Origin: JAKACA01 sp963769255
GTDB lineage: Bacteria > Actinomycetota > Acidimicrobiia > Acidimicrobiales > Bog-793
DNA: 64,000 nt
Direction of reading: 5' to 3'
NCBI GenBank assembly: GCA_963769255.1
Contig: CAVYKV010000002.1
Location: forward strand, 1 to 64,000
Shown: positions 45,016 to 53,402 of the stretch, one piece after another
Layout of the letters: every line of letters starts with the position of its first letter
Position numbering within the stretch: the stretch's first letter is position 1
Notes under the pieces: model-generated
What the model saw: only the letters and a program-made list of their open reading frames with translations
Database searches by the model: none
Told to the model about the DNA's origin: nothing
Position numbers and translations under genes: made by a program

Positions 45016-46104
45016 CTAATGCCGGGTCGCCGAGGGCTCCAACGGGCGGGCGGCCGCCGCCACGGCCTCCCGTACGGCGCCGGCCTCGCCCGACAGCACG
45101 ATGAGCTCGGTGTTGCGCAGGTGAGAGACCTCACCCACTTTCACGCCCTGCGGGTTGTGGATGCCGATCTGGGCGCCGACGTAGCGCTTCGAGTCGAAGC
45201 TCAGCACGGCGACCTCCCCCCGCCCCTCGCACATGGCCGTCAGCTCCTCGAGGCTCAGCCAGGCCTCGTCGTTGTACGAAACTGCCACCAGCTCGGCCTC
45301 GAGCAGCCCGATCACCTCGGCGAGGGCGGCCGCCATCGAACCCCGTCGGTTGTAAGCGCTGTGCGTGGAGGGCTCCCTGCAGTCGACGCGCTTGCAGGCG
45401 ATGCCGTAGTGCTCGGGGGCGTCCCACCGCACGAGGGTCTCCCAGACGTGGTAGTTGGTGAAGTAGCGGTGCTGGTTGTAGGGCGGGTCGAGGTAGGCGA
45501 AGTCGAAGCGGCCCGTGCCGGCGGCAGCGAAGGAGCGCACCGTCTCGGCGGCGTCACCGAGCATCGCCACGCCTTCGCCCTCCAGCAAGGCGGGGGGCCG
45601 CAGCTCGATCGGCTTCAGGGCCCGGGGCGCCCACTGCTTGAGGTAGGCCATCTGCAAGCCGGTCGTGGAGTCGACACGATCGGCCGCTTCGAGGAGGCTC
45701 GCCAGGAGGAGGGGGTAGAGCGGCGTCCCCACATGCTCCTCGATCGCCTCCCGCATGGCGTCGATGCGGGCGCCGTTGTCGGGGTGGAAGTAGCGGGCCG
45801 TTTCGCAGAAGACCCGCGTGACGTAACCGCGTCGAGGCGGGCGGGCGGCGAGATCGGCCAGGGCTTCGGCAAGGTCCTGCCAGTCGACGGTGCGGGCGTC
45901 CGTCGCCACGTACGCCTGGGCGAGCACGTGCGAGTAGGTGGCCGAGTCGACGGCGACGACGGAGGCACCGGATCGCTTGAGGGCTTGGGCCACCCTCGTC
46001 GTGCCCGTGAAGAGGTCGAGGGCCCGCTCCGCCCCGATGCCGCCGGCCAGGGCGGCGATGGCGGGGACGAGGCGGCGCTTGGAACCGAGGTACTTAATCG
46101 TCAG
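45016..46104 (-). CDS. D12-class adenine-specific DNA methyltransferase (non-canonical start)
   Basis: 362 residues if begun at CTG 46104. It opens TIKYLGSKRRLVPAIAAL, has the SAM-binding motif ALDLFTGTTRVAQAL (residues 28-42) and the catalytic DPPY (206-209, in FAYLDPPYNQHRYF). The only canonical start in frame is GTG 45993, which would cut off the whole N-terminal motif, so translation most likely begins at CTG 46104 (GAGAAGAG lies 7 nt upstream) or ATT 46098. It would transfer methyl from SAM to adenine N6 in DNA. No restriction enzyme gene is adjacent, so it looks like an orphan methylase that may have regulatory use. Confidence 0.85.
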   Translation of the reverse strand: MTIKYLGSKRRLVPAIAALAGGIGAERALDLFTGTTRVAQALKRSGASVVAVDSATYSHVLAQAYVATDARTVDWQDLAEALADLAARPPRRGYVTRVFCETARYFHPDNGARIDAMREAIEEHVGTPLYPLLLASLLEAADRVDSTTGLQMAYLKQWAPRALKPIELRPPALLEGEGVAMLGDAAETVRSFAAAGTGRFDFAYLDPPYNQHRYFTNYHVWETLVRWDAPEHYGIACKRVDCREPSTHSAYNRRGSMAAALAEVIGLLEAELVAVSYNDEAWLSLEELTAMCEGRGEVAVLSFDSKRYVGAQIGIHNPQGVKVGEVSHLRNTELIVLSGEAGAVREAVAAAARPLEPSATRH

Positions 46105-46186
46105 GAGACCACTCTTCTCGCGGGGCCGCCGGTTCGCATGGCCTGATCATGGCGTGTGGGGCCCTCACTGTGTGGGACCGCTGCTC

Positions 46187-46447
46187 GTCCTCCGTCTCGA
46201 CATGATGCCGACGGCGCATGCCTTCAACCGCGGACATCGGGTCCGGCTCCAGGTCTCGAGCGGAGCCCACCCGCTGCTCGGGCGCAACACCGGGTCGGGA
46301 GAACCCCTGAAGAGCGCCACGCGACTCTGCGCCGCGGACCAGGAGGTCTTCCACGACCCCGAGCACGCCTCGTGCGTCACGTTGCCGCGAGCTCACGCTG
46401 ACTCTCTCGACGGCGCCAGGAGCCTGGTGCCTGGCGCAGGCGTGTGA
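46187..46447 (+). pseudogene. C-terminal remnant of a CocE/NonD family hydrolase
   Basis: The 351-bp stretch 46105-46455 between the methyltransferase and addA holds no intact gene. On the plus strand about 87 codons read VLRLDMMPTAHAFNRGHRVR, LQVSSGAHPLLGRN, GSGEPLKSATRL, QEVFHDPEHASCVTLP, then TGA. This matches the C-terminal jelly-roll of CocE/NonD (X-Pro dipeptidyl-peptidase-like) esterases. The alpha/beta-hydrolase portion of about 450 residues is absent and no start is available. It is a decayed fragment, opposite in strand to its neighbours. Confidence 0.7.
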
Positions 46448-46455
46448 CCGCCTGA

Positions 46456-49400
46456 TCACGCCGCCGCCACGGCTGCGCGCACGGCGGCCATCACGGCCGG
46501 GAGGTTGCCGACGATGCGCTCGACCGCCTGCCCGGACGTCAGCAGAAACACGAGGACGGCCCGCCTGACCGTGCGGCCGGTGGCGTCCTCGAGGGCGACG
46601 GCATAGGCGGCGGCCTGTCGCGCGTACCGCTCAACGCTCACCTCGACCTCCGCCATCGCACGACAGGCGTCGGTCTTGTAGTCGACGATCGTGAGGCCGT
46701 CCCTGCCCTCGAAGCAGAGGTCCACGTAGCCGTCGAGCACGATGCCGGCGATCGTCGTGGCGACGTACAGCTCCCGGCTCGGCCGGGGGGACGAGAACGC
46801 CTCGGCCACTGTCGGGCTGGAGAGGGCGGCAAGAGCGAGGGCTTCGACCTCGGGGGCACGTTCGGCGATCCCTTCGGCGAGCGCCTCGGCGAGGGCCCGG
46901 TGATGCAGCTCGGCAGGAACCGGACCGCCCGCCGGCACGGCACGAGCCGTCTCCCGGCTGACGCTCTGCAAGGCGGCGTGGACCGCTCGACCGAGTCGGG
47001 TGCCGGCTCCCTGCCGGCGCTCGGGCTGCTCGGCGTGCCCGGGCTGCTCGGCGTGCTCGGGCTGCTCGGCGTGCTCGGGCTGCTCGGCGTGCCCGGGCTG
47101 CTCGGCGTGCCCGGCGTGCCCGGCGTCGGGGGTCACCGCCACCCTGTCGAGGTCGGCGTCGGCCGGCCGGGCGGCGCGACCGGCCAGGACCGCCACCTCC
47201 GTCGCCCGCAGGCTGCGGGGGCGGGCGAGGCGGGCGAGGAGCTCGGCGCGCTCCCGGCACCATCGCTCCCAGTCATCCGGGGTCACCGCCGGCGGCCGTA
47301 CGACGAGGGGTCCGGTTCCCGGCCCCGGCGCCCCGACGATCGAGAGGTCGAAGAGCGACGTCTGCGACGCCACGCCGACGGGGAGCGGGACGCCCACGCC
47401 TGGTTCGGCCGGCGTGACGGGCGCGGCGCCCTCGAGCTGCTCCCACAGGCCCGGCTTTTCCTCGAGGGCATGGCGGGCCGCCTCTGCGAAACGTTCCGCC
47501 AGGGGAGCCTCGCCCGTGGACGGCACGTGATGGGCGCACACCACGAGGTGGTCGCGAGCCCTCGTGACGGCCACGTAGAGGACGCGCACCGCCTCGGCCC
47601 GCTCCAGCTCCAGCTCGGCCGCGCGCAGCTCGGCGTAGCCAGCCGTATGCAGGGAGGCGTTGAGGTGCACCTCCGCTCGACCCCCGACCGGGCGCAGCAC
47701 CTTGCGCCCGACGCCACGGGGGATCTCGTCGCTCGTCCCGAAGCCGGCCAGCACGCAGATCGGGTACTCGAGTCCCTTGGCGGCATGCACGGTGAGGATG
47801 TGAACGGCGTCCTCGTCGGCTTCGGGCAGGACGGACTCGACCGCCCGCAGCCCTTCGGACAGCTGCTCCTCCGCCCACTCGGCGAACTCCCGCAAGCCGC
47901 CTCCCCCCGCCTCGACGAAGGCACGCGCCCGCTCGAGGAGGAACCGCACACGTCGCCACGACTCGCGCTCGCGGGGCGAGCCGACGGCGAGCTGGAGGAG
48001 GCGGCGTTGACGGACGGCGGCGTCGAGCACGCCGACCGGCCCGAGCTCGAAGCGCCGGGCCCGGAAGCCGGCGAGCGTCTCGAGCGCCCCGGACACGATG
48101 GCGACGCCCCCGGGGGTGCCAGGCGCGGCGGCTGCGGTGGCGGACTCCGACCCGTCGGGATCCTGGCCGTCGGGGTCCTGGCCGTCGCGAGCCTGCCAGG
48201 GCCAGGGTGACTCGATCGACCAGGCTCCGCCCGCCCGCCGAAAGGCGTACAGGTCGTCGTCGCGGCAGGCGAAGGCGGGCGACCGCAGCGTGGCGAGGAG
48301 GGCCACCTGATCGGCCGGATCGTCGATGGCCCGGCAGAGCGAGAGGAGGTCGCGCACCTCCTGGGTCCGGTAGATGAGCGAGGCGCTCTCGACCCGATAG
48401 CCGATCCCGTGGGCGTCGAGGGCCGCCTCCAGCTCGTCGAGACCGGTGCGCCTCGGTACGAGGACGGCCACGTCGCTCAGCCGGGCCGGGCGCCAGCGGG
48501 CGGCGTCGCCCTCCCGCTCGGCCACGAGCCAACCTTCGGTGCGAACGGCACGGTCGATGACGCCGGCGCAATCCTCCGACTCGAGAAGGCGCTGCGAGCG
48601 GCGCCGCAGGGAGCTGTCGAGGGCGCCACCCACGAGCCGTACCGGAGGGCCGGCGGTGCCGGCGGCTTCCCGCGCCGCCACGAGCGCCGAGTAGCTCTCT
48701 CCCATGAGAGCGGGGAAACAGGCATTGGCGAACTCCAGGATCCCCGGGACGGAGCGGAAGTTCTCGCTGAGCGTCGTCGTGGAGCCGGCGGCGAGCCGCT
48801 CCCGGGCGGCGGCGTAGGCGGCGGGATCGGCGCCCCGGAAACGGTAGATGGACTGCTTCGGGTCACCGACGAAGAAGAGCCTGCCGGCCGCCTCCCCCCG
48901 TTCCGCCGCGCCCCCGGCGCCGCCGGGTCCGTGGCCGATCCGCTCGGCGATCTCGAGCTGGAGCGGATCGGTGTCCTGCAGCTCGTCGATGAGCAGGCAG
49001 CGGTAGGTGCGACGCACGTCCTCCAGCACGACGGTGTCGTCGAGCAGGTCGCGGGCGAGGACGAGGAGGTCGTGGAAGACGAGCCTGCCGGTGGCGCGCC
49101 GCTGCGCCGCCGCTTCCCGGGCGACGACGTCGAAGGCAGCGACGAGGGCGGGGAGGACGAGGTCGGCCACCTCGGCGAGGACCCCCTCGCGCCGCTCCCT
49201 GACGTCGCTGAGCCGCTGGCGGACCTCCTCGATGTCGCAGTCCCACGCCTCACGGCGGCCGAACCTGCCCACCCGGAGGGCCGGCTGACCGGAGGAGAGG
49301 ACGGCGAGGCGAGGGTCTCCCGCCTCCATGGCCGACCCGTCGCCGCCCGGCGCCGCGAGTTCCAGCTCCGCCGAGGCCGCCCGCAGCAGCTCACCCAGCT

Positions 49401-50136
49401 CGCGGGTCTCGGCGAGACGGAGGAGGAGGGCGTCGTCGGTCTCGAGGCAGCGTGGCTCGAGGGCGAGCGCCTGTTCGACGGCATCGAGGACGGTCGTCGT
49501 ACCTCGGGAGACGACGGCCGTCACGGCCGTGAGGGCGGCCTGAGCGTCGGGCCAGGCGTCGCCGCAACGGTCCCACTCCTCCGAGACCTCGCGGGCGAGC
49601 ACCTCCAGGTGGGCGGGGGTCACGCCGAGGAGCGAGGCGACGCCGACGAGCCGGCTCATGGGTTCGTCCGAACCGAGGCGGTCGAGCACGCCGGACCAGT
49701 GATGGCGCCAGGCGAGGCTTCTCGCCACGTCGTCCAGGATCTCGAGGCGGGGCGGCAGCCCCGCCTCCACCGGGTGCTCGCTGAGCACCCGACGGCAGAA
49801 GCCGTGGATGGTGGTGATGGCGGCCTCGTCCAGGTGGTCGAGCGCCTCGGCCGCCCGCTGCCGTTCCCCGGTGTCCCGGCTGCGACGGGCAACCTCGGAG
49901 AGGGCGGCGCGCAGGCGGACCTTGAGCTCGAGGGCGGCCGCCTCCGTGAAGGTCACGGCAGCCAGGGCGTCGAGGCGGCAAACCCCCGTGCGCACCAAGC
50001 GGACGATGCGCGAGACGAGGGCCGTCGTCTTGCCCGAACCGGCCCCGGCCTCGACGAACAGCGTCGAGTCGAGGCGGAACTCGATCGCCCGCCGTGCGGC
50101 GGCGTCGCCGGACAGCGGGAGGTCAGCCGGCGACAT
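46456..50136 (-). CDS. addA: UvrD-like helicase/nuclease, AddA-type
   Basis: 1226 residues. Walker A is AGAGSGKTT (30-38); AAVTFTEAAALELKVRLR, LLIDELQDTDPLQLE (motif II), FVGDPKQSIYRFRGAD, VHILTVHAAKGLEYP and RVLYVAVTRARDHL complete the superfamily 1A set. A RecB-type nuclease closes the protein (LTIVDYKTDACRAM). With the preceding gene it forms a double-strand-break end-processing complex that loads RecA. A linker near residues 1009-1038 carries five HAEQP(G/E) repeats. The start is ATG 50136, 14 bp inside the upstream gene's end, so the pair is co-translated. Mycobacterial AdnAB is a related alternative name. Confidence 0.88.
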   Translation of the reverse strand: MSPADLPLSGDAAARRAIEFRLDSTLFVEAGAGSGKTTALVSRIVRLVRTGVCRLDALAAVTFTEAAALELKVRLRAALSEVARRSRDTGERQRAAEALDHLDEAAITTIHGFCRRVLSEHPVEAGLPPRLEILDDVARSLAWRHHWSGVLDRLGSDEPMSRLVGVASLLGVTPAHLEVLAREVSEEWDRCGDAWPDAQAALTAVTAVVSRGTTTVLDAVEQALALEPRCLETDDALLLRLAETRELGELLRAASAELELAAPGGDGSAMEAGDPRLAVLSSGQPALRVGRFGRREAWDCDIEEVRQRLSDVRERREGVLAEVADLVLPALVAAFDVVAREAAAQRRATGRLVFHDLLVLARDLLDDTVVLEDVRRTYRCLLIDELQDTDPLQLEIAERIGHGPGGAGGAAERGEAAGRLFFVGDPKQSIYRFRGADPAAYAAARERLAAGSTTTLSENFRSVPGILEFANACFPALMGESYSALVAAREAAGTAGPPVRLVGGALDSSLRRRSQRLLESEDCAGVIDRAVRTEGWLVAEREGDAARWRPARLSDVAVLVPRRTGLDELEAALDAHGIGYRVESASLIYRTQEVRDLLSLCRAIDDPADQVALLATLRSPAFACRDDDLYAFRRAGGAWSIESPWPWQARDGQDPDGQDPDGSESATAAAAPGTPGGVAIVSGALETLAGFRARRFELGPVGVLDAAVRQRRLLQLAVGSPRERESWRRVRFLLERARAFVEAGGGGLREFAEWAEEQLSEGLRAVESVLPEADEDAVHILTVHAAKGLEYPICVLAGFGTSDEIPRGVGRKVLRPVGGRAEVHLNASLHTAGYAELRAAELELERAEAVRVLYVAVTRARDHLVVCAHHVPSTGEAPLAERFAEAARHALEEKPGLWEQLEGAAPVTPAEPGVGVPLPVGVASQTSLFDLSIVGAPGPGTGPLVVRPPAVTPDDWERWCRERAELLARLARPRSLRATEVAVLAGRAARPADADLDRVAVTPDAGHAGHAEQPGHAEQPEHAEQPEHAEQPGHAEQPERRQGAGTRLGRAVHAALQSVSRETARAVPAGGPVPAELHHRALAEALAEGIAERAPEVEALALAALSSPTVAEAFSSPRPSRELYVATTIAGIVLDGYVDLCFEGRDGLTIVDYKTDACRAMAEVEVSVERYARQAAAYAVALEDATGRTVRRAVLVFLLTSGQAVERIVGNLPAVMAAVRAAVAAA
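47023..47112. repeat. Five 18-bp tandem repeats inside addA
   Basis: Five head-to-tail copies of GGGCTGCTCGGCGTGCYC (Y = C or T) occupy 47023-47112 with only that one variable base; a partial copy follows. On the coding strand each encodes HAEQP plus Gly or Glu. The unit is a multiple of three, so copy-number change would lengthen or shorten the helicase-nuclease linker without a frameshift. Confidence 0.95.
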
Positions 50137-53100
50137 GCTCCCCCACCAGCTCGCAGTAGGACTTCATCTCGATGTCGGTGCTCGCACGCTCCCACGTCTC
50201 GGTCCGGTCGTTCGGGCAGAGGGCGTCGAAGTCGCAGTACCGGCAGTTCTCGAAGGAACCGAAGACCGGGGGCCCCGGGCGCAGGGGGAAGGCGCCGGCG
50301 TCGATCGTGGCGACGAGCGTCGTGAGCACCTCCCGCAACTCCGCCTCGAGCTCGTCGGTCAGCTCGACGGGTACCACGGCGTAGGCGGCGGCCGCCTGCA
50401 CGAAGCGGTACTCGGCCCGTGGCGGCCCTGGGGGCGGCGCCGCGGCGTCGGGGGCTCCCTCGGCGGCGAGGACGTGCAGGGCCGCCTTGGCATAGATGGG
50501 GAGCTGAAGGTGGCGGCCGCGCCCCAGCGGGTCGGTGAAGATGCTCTGGAACTTGTCGGCCCTCCCGCTCTTGTAGTCGACGACGACGAGCCGGCCATCC
50601 CCGGTCCGGTCGACGCGGTCGATACGGCCTCTCAGCAGGAGGCGGCGGCCGGCCACGTCGATCTCGAAGGGATGGTCGTCCCCGCCGAACCCGAGCTCGA
50701 CGCGAACCGGCACGCGCCCGAAGATCCTCGAGTTCGCCAGGTCCCGCTCGACGTAGTGCTCGAGGTCGCGCAGGATACGAGCCCGCTCCGTGCTCCAGAA
50801 GAGTTCCTTGCCCGTCTTGCCCTGCTGCTCGACGAGCCCGAACTCCTCGGCGGCGATCTCACGGAGGCGGCGGCGGGCGGCCTCGTCGAGCACCTTGGGT
50901 GGCGAGCTGCCGAGCGACTCGCCGAAGAACCGCTCCAGCACCTCGTGCATGAGCGTCCCCCGGTCGCGGGGGTCCATCACGACGATGCGCTCGGGTGGGT
51001 CGAGGCACCGCACGCCGATCCGCCGCTCCAGGAAGAAACGGAACGGGCAGCTCGCGAAGGTCTCCAACCCCGTGGCCGACAGCGGCTCGGCCCAGGCTTC
51101 CTCGGTGCCCCCAGCTGCCGGCACGTACCCGGCGAAGGGGTTGAGGCTGCCGAGGCGGCGCTCCGCGGCCGCCCGGCGCCGGCGCGCGTAGTCCCCGTCG
51201 AGCGACTCGAGAAAGGACGGCGTGCCTGCGGCGAGAGCCGAGAGGGACACGAGCTCGAAGTCCGTGAGGTCGGCGGGCGTCGCCCCGGCGGCCGCTCGTC
51301 GCAGGGAGCCGGCGAAGGACGTCACCTCGGTGACACGCCCCGAGAACAGCTCCGTCGTCCAACGGGACGGATACGCCCTACGGCCGGCGCGCACGTCGAC
51401 GCGGGCAAACGACGCCTGCGAGCTGGAGGCCCCCGACAGGCACCAGAGGAGGTGCCGGCGGGAGCGTTCGTCCGCCCGCTCCGCCCCGTTCACCGCCGAG
51501 GACAATCGGCGCTCCCGCTCCGCCACGAGCGGATCCTGTCGGTCGCGCCCCGGCAGATCGCCCTCGCGGCAGCCGAGGACGATGAGGAGATCGGCGCTCA
51601 CGCCGGCGAGGGCGCTCAAGGGGCCGACGGCGGGCCCGGTCCCGAAGCGACCCCTGCCGCCGGCCGGGCGCTCGAGGGCGGTGGCGAGCGTCGAGGCGAA
51701 GCGGCGAAGCCGGTCCCCGGCGGAGCGGCCGGCGAGGGGCTCGATCTCGTCGAGCCCCTCGAAAGACGCCAGTGCCTCGGCGAGGAGGTCACGCTCCCCG
51801 CCCGGCTCCAGCAGATCCTCGAGCGCTCCGCTCGCCCAGGCCCGCAGCGCTGCCCATGTGCCTGCCGAGGAAGCGCCGGAGGCGAGGCGGGCGAGGCGCT
51901 CCACGACCTCGAGGAGATCGGCCGACTCGGCGGCGCGGCGAGCGGCCCGCTCGTCGGCGCGGGCGGCCAGGGCGTCGATGCGGGCCTGCATGCGGACGCG
52001 CCACTGGTCGAGGCCTTCCAGCACGCCGGCTTCACGGGAGGCACGGTCCCAGGCCCCGATCGGGATCTCGCCGGCCGAGCGCACGCTGGCGAGCCCGGCC
52101 GTGAGGCCGTGGCCGACACGCAGTGGCCCGGAGGCGAGGAGGGACACCACCTCGCCGCGGTCGAGCTCCTGCCCCGGCGGCCGCGGCGAGGCCAGGGCGA
52201 CGAGCCGGAGGAGGAGGGCGCCACCGGCCGTGTCGGCCAGGCATCGGGAGGGGCCGCCGTAGACGTCGATGCCGGCTGCCTCCAGCTGCTGCGTGATGCG
52301 GTGGGCGAGCTCGACGGCGTGATCCCCGTCGGGGTACGTCACCACGCATCGGCCGAGGTCCCCGCCGGCCTCTGCGTGGGCGAGGAGACGACGGACGGCC
52401 TCCCGAACCTCGACGTCCTCGTCGGGAGCCGAGAGGACGCCGTCAAGACGCCGCACAGCCGGGAGTGCGGGGAAGGCGGCCGGCGCCGCCGGTGTCCTAA
52501 AGGCGGTGGCGAGGTGGTCGGCCAGCTCGTCACTCGCCCGGTCGGCCGCCTCGTCGCCCGTACGCCCGACGAGCGCCACGACGTCGAGGCGTCCGGAGAG
52601 CTGACGAGCGAGCGCGATCTCCTCCAGACCGAGCGGGTCGGGCAGATAGAGGAGGACGGAACCGACCTCGTCGAGGACGTCGCCGCCTTCCTCGGCACCC
52701 TCGAGACGTGCGTCGGCCGCCTCCAGGAGGTCGACGGCGTCGCAGGACCCGGGGGCGAGGAGGCGGCGCATATCGCCCAGGAGTGCCACGACGTCGCCCG
52801 ACCGGGCGCCCTCGCCGGCGAGCTCGTCGAGCTCGCTCGCCGACCAGTGCCGCAGGTCCCGGTAGGTGGCCGCCAGGCCCGCATGCATGGCGCTGTGACC
52901 GGCGACCGGTGCGAAGACGCCAGGACGCCTCTCGAGGGCGACTCGTGCGGCGGAGCGCAGGGCGACCTCGGTGAGGGGCCGCCGGGGTGCCGTGCCAGCA
53001 CGCAGGCCGGCACCGCCGTCGGCGTGCGTGGCGATGCGGTGCGCGAGTGCCCCGAAGGAGGCGAAGCGCACGGCTGCGAAGGCACCGTCCGCCGCCAGCC

Positions 53101-53248
53101 GGCGCCGCAGCGAGAGGCCGACCACGGGGCTCCGCACCACGACGAAGACCGGCGCGAGGGCGTCGTCGCCCTTGGCCCGCCGGATCTCGGCGCAGAGCGC
53201 CAGCTCCGAGGCGCCGCCCGGCACGACGCGTTCGACACGACCAGCCAC
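50123..53248 (-). CDS. AddB-like PD-(D/E)XK nuclease subunit
   Basis: About 1041 residues from GTG 53248, chosen because the frame upstream (to 53434) runs through the divergent promoter and hutH start. No P-loop is present in the N-terminal helicase-like half, so motor activity is unlikely. The nuclease region has FASCPFRFFLERRIG, LVVVDYKSGRADKFQS and three clustered cysteines in CRYCDFDALC. With the cysteine in FASCPF these form the AddB-type Fe-S cluster. This fits the structural/nuclease partner of AddA for recombinational repair. It overlaps addA by 14 bp. Confidence 0.83.
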   Translation of the reverse strand: MAGRVERVVPGGASELALCAEIRRAKGDDALAPVFVVVRSPVVGLSLRRRLAADGAFAAVRFASFGALAHRIATHADGGAGLRAGTAPRRPLTEVALRSAARVALERRPGVFAPVAGHSAMHAGLAATYRDLRHWSASELDELAGEGARSGDVVALLGDMRRLLAPGSCDAVDLLEAADARLEGAEEGGDVLDEVGSVLLYLPDPLGLEEIALARQLSGRLDVVALVGRTGDEAADRASDELADHLATAFRTPAAPAAFPALPAVRRLDGVLSAPDEDVEVREAVRRLLAHAEAGGDLGRCVVTYPDGDHAVELAHRITQQLEAAGIDVYGGPSRCLADTAGGALLLRLVALASPRPPGQELDRGEVVSLLASGPLRVGHGLTAGLASVRSAGEIPIGAWDRASREAGVLEGLDQWRVRMQARIDALAARADERAARRAAESADLLEVVERLARLASGASSAGTWAALRAWASGALEDLLEPGGERDLLAEALASFEGLDEIEPLAGRSAGDRLRRFASTLATALERPAGGRGRFGTGPAVGPLSALAGVSADLLIVLGCREGDLPGRDRQDPLVAERERRLSSAVNGAERADERSRRHLLWCLSGASSSQASFARVDVRAGRRAYPSRWTTELFSGRVTEVTSFAGSLRRAAAGATPADLTDFELVSLSALAAGTPSFLESLDGDYARRRRAAAERRLGSLNPFAGYVPAAGGTEEAWAEPLSATGLETFASCPFRFFLERRIGVRCLDPPERIVVMDPRDRGTLMHEVLERFFGESLGSSPPKVLDEAARRRLREIAAEEFGLVEQQGKTGKELFWSTERARILRDLEHYVERDLANSRIFGRVPVRVELGFGGDDHPFEIDVAGRRLLLRGRIDRVDRTGDGRLVVVDYKSGRADKFQSIFTDPLGRGRHLQLPIYAKAALHVLAAEGAPDAAAPPPGPPRAEYRFVQAAAAYAVVPVELTDELEAELREVLTTLVATIDAGAFPLRPGPPVFGSFENCRYCDFDALCPNDRTETWERASTDIEMKSYCELVGEHVAG

Positions 53249-53295
53249 ACGACCGATCGTAGGAGAGGGCTGTGTCGCGGGGAGGCGGGCGGAGG

Positions 53296-53338
53296 GTTTC
53301 GTGTCGGGGGTTATGCACCGAAACGAGGCGTAACCCCC
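53296..53338 (+). promoter_or_regulatory. Long inverted repeat with pseudoknot potential upstream of hutH
   Basis: GGGGGTTATGC (53306-53316) and GCGTAACCCCC (53328-53338) form an 11-bp dyad with one G-T pair around the 11-nt loop ACCGAAACGAG. The loop contains CGAAAC (53319-53324), complementary to GTTTCG at 53296-53301 just upstream. It lies 65 bp before hutH in the 154-bp gap shared with the AddB-like gene. It may be an operator dyad for a hut regulator, a bidirectional hairpin, or a folded RNA leader; the sequence does not decide. Confidence 0.5.
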
Positions 53339-53402
53339 TGCACGAATCTCAAAGGCCGGCGCGCCGGGCCAGGCGCCAGCGACGGCGCGATGAGATACTC
53401 CG

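Noticed and set aside
45016..46104. Restriction-modification system
   Set aside because: Only the methyltransferase is present; neighbours are a cyclase-ATPase and the AddA/B repair pair, with no endonuclease or specificity subunit.
47023..47112. CRISPR-like array
   Set aside because: The repeats are contiguous 18-bp units without spacers, lie in a coding region, and no cas gene is near.
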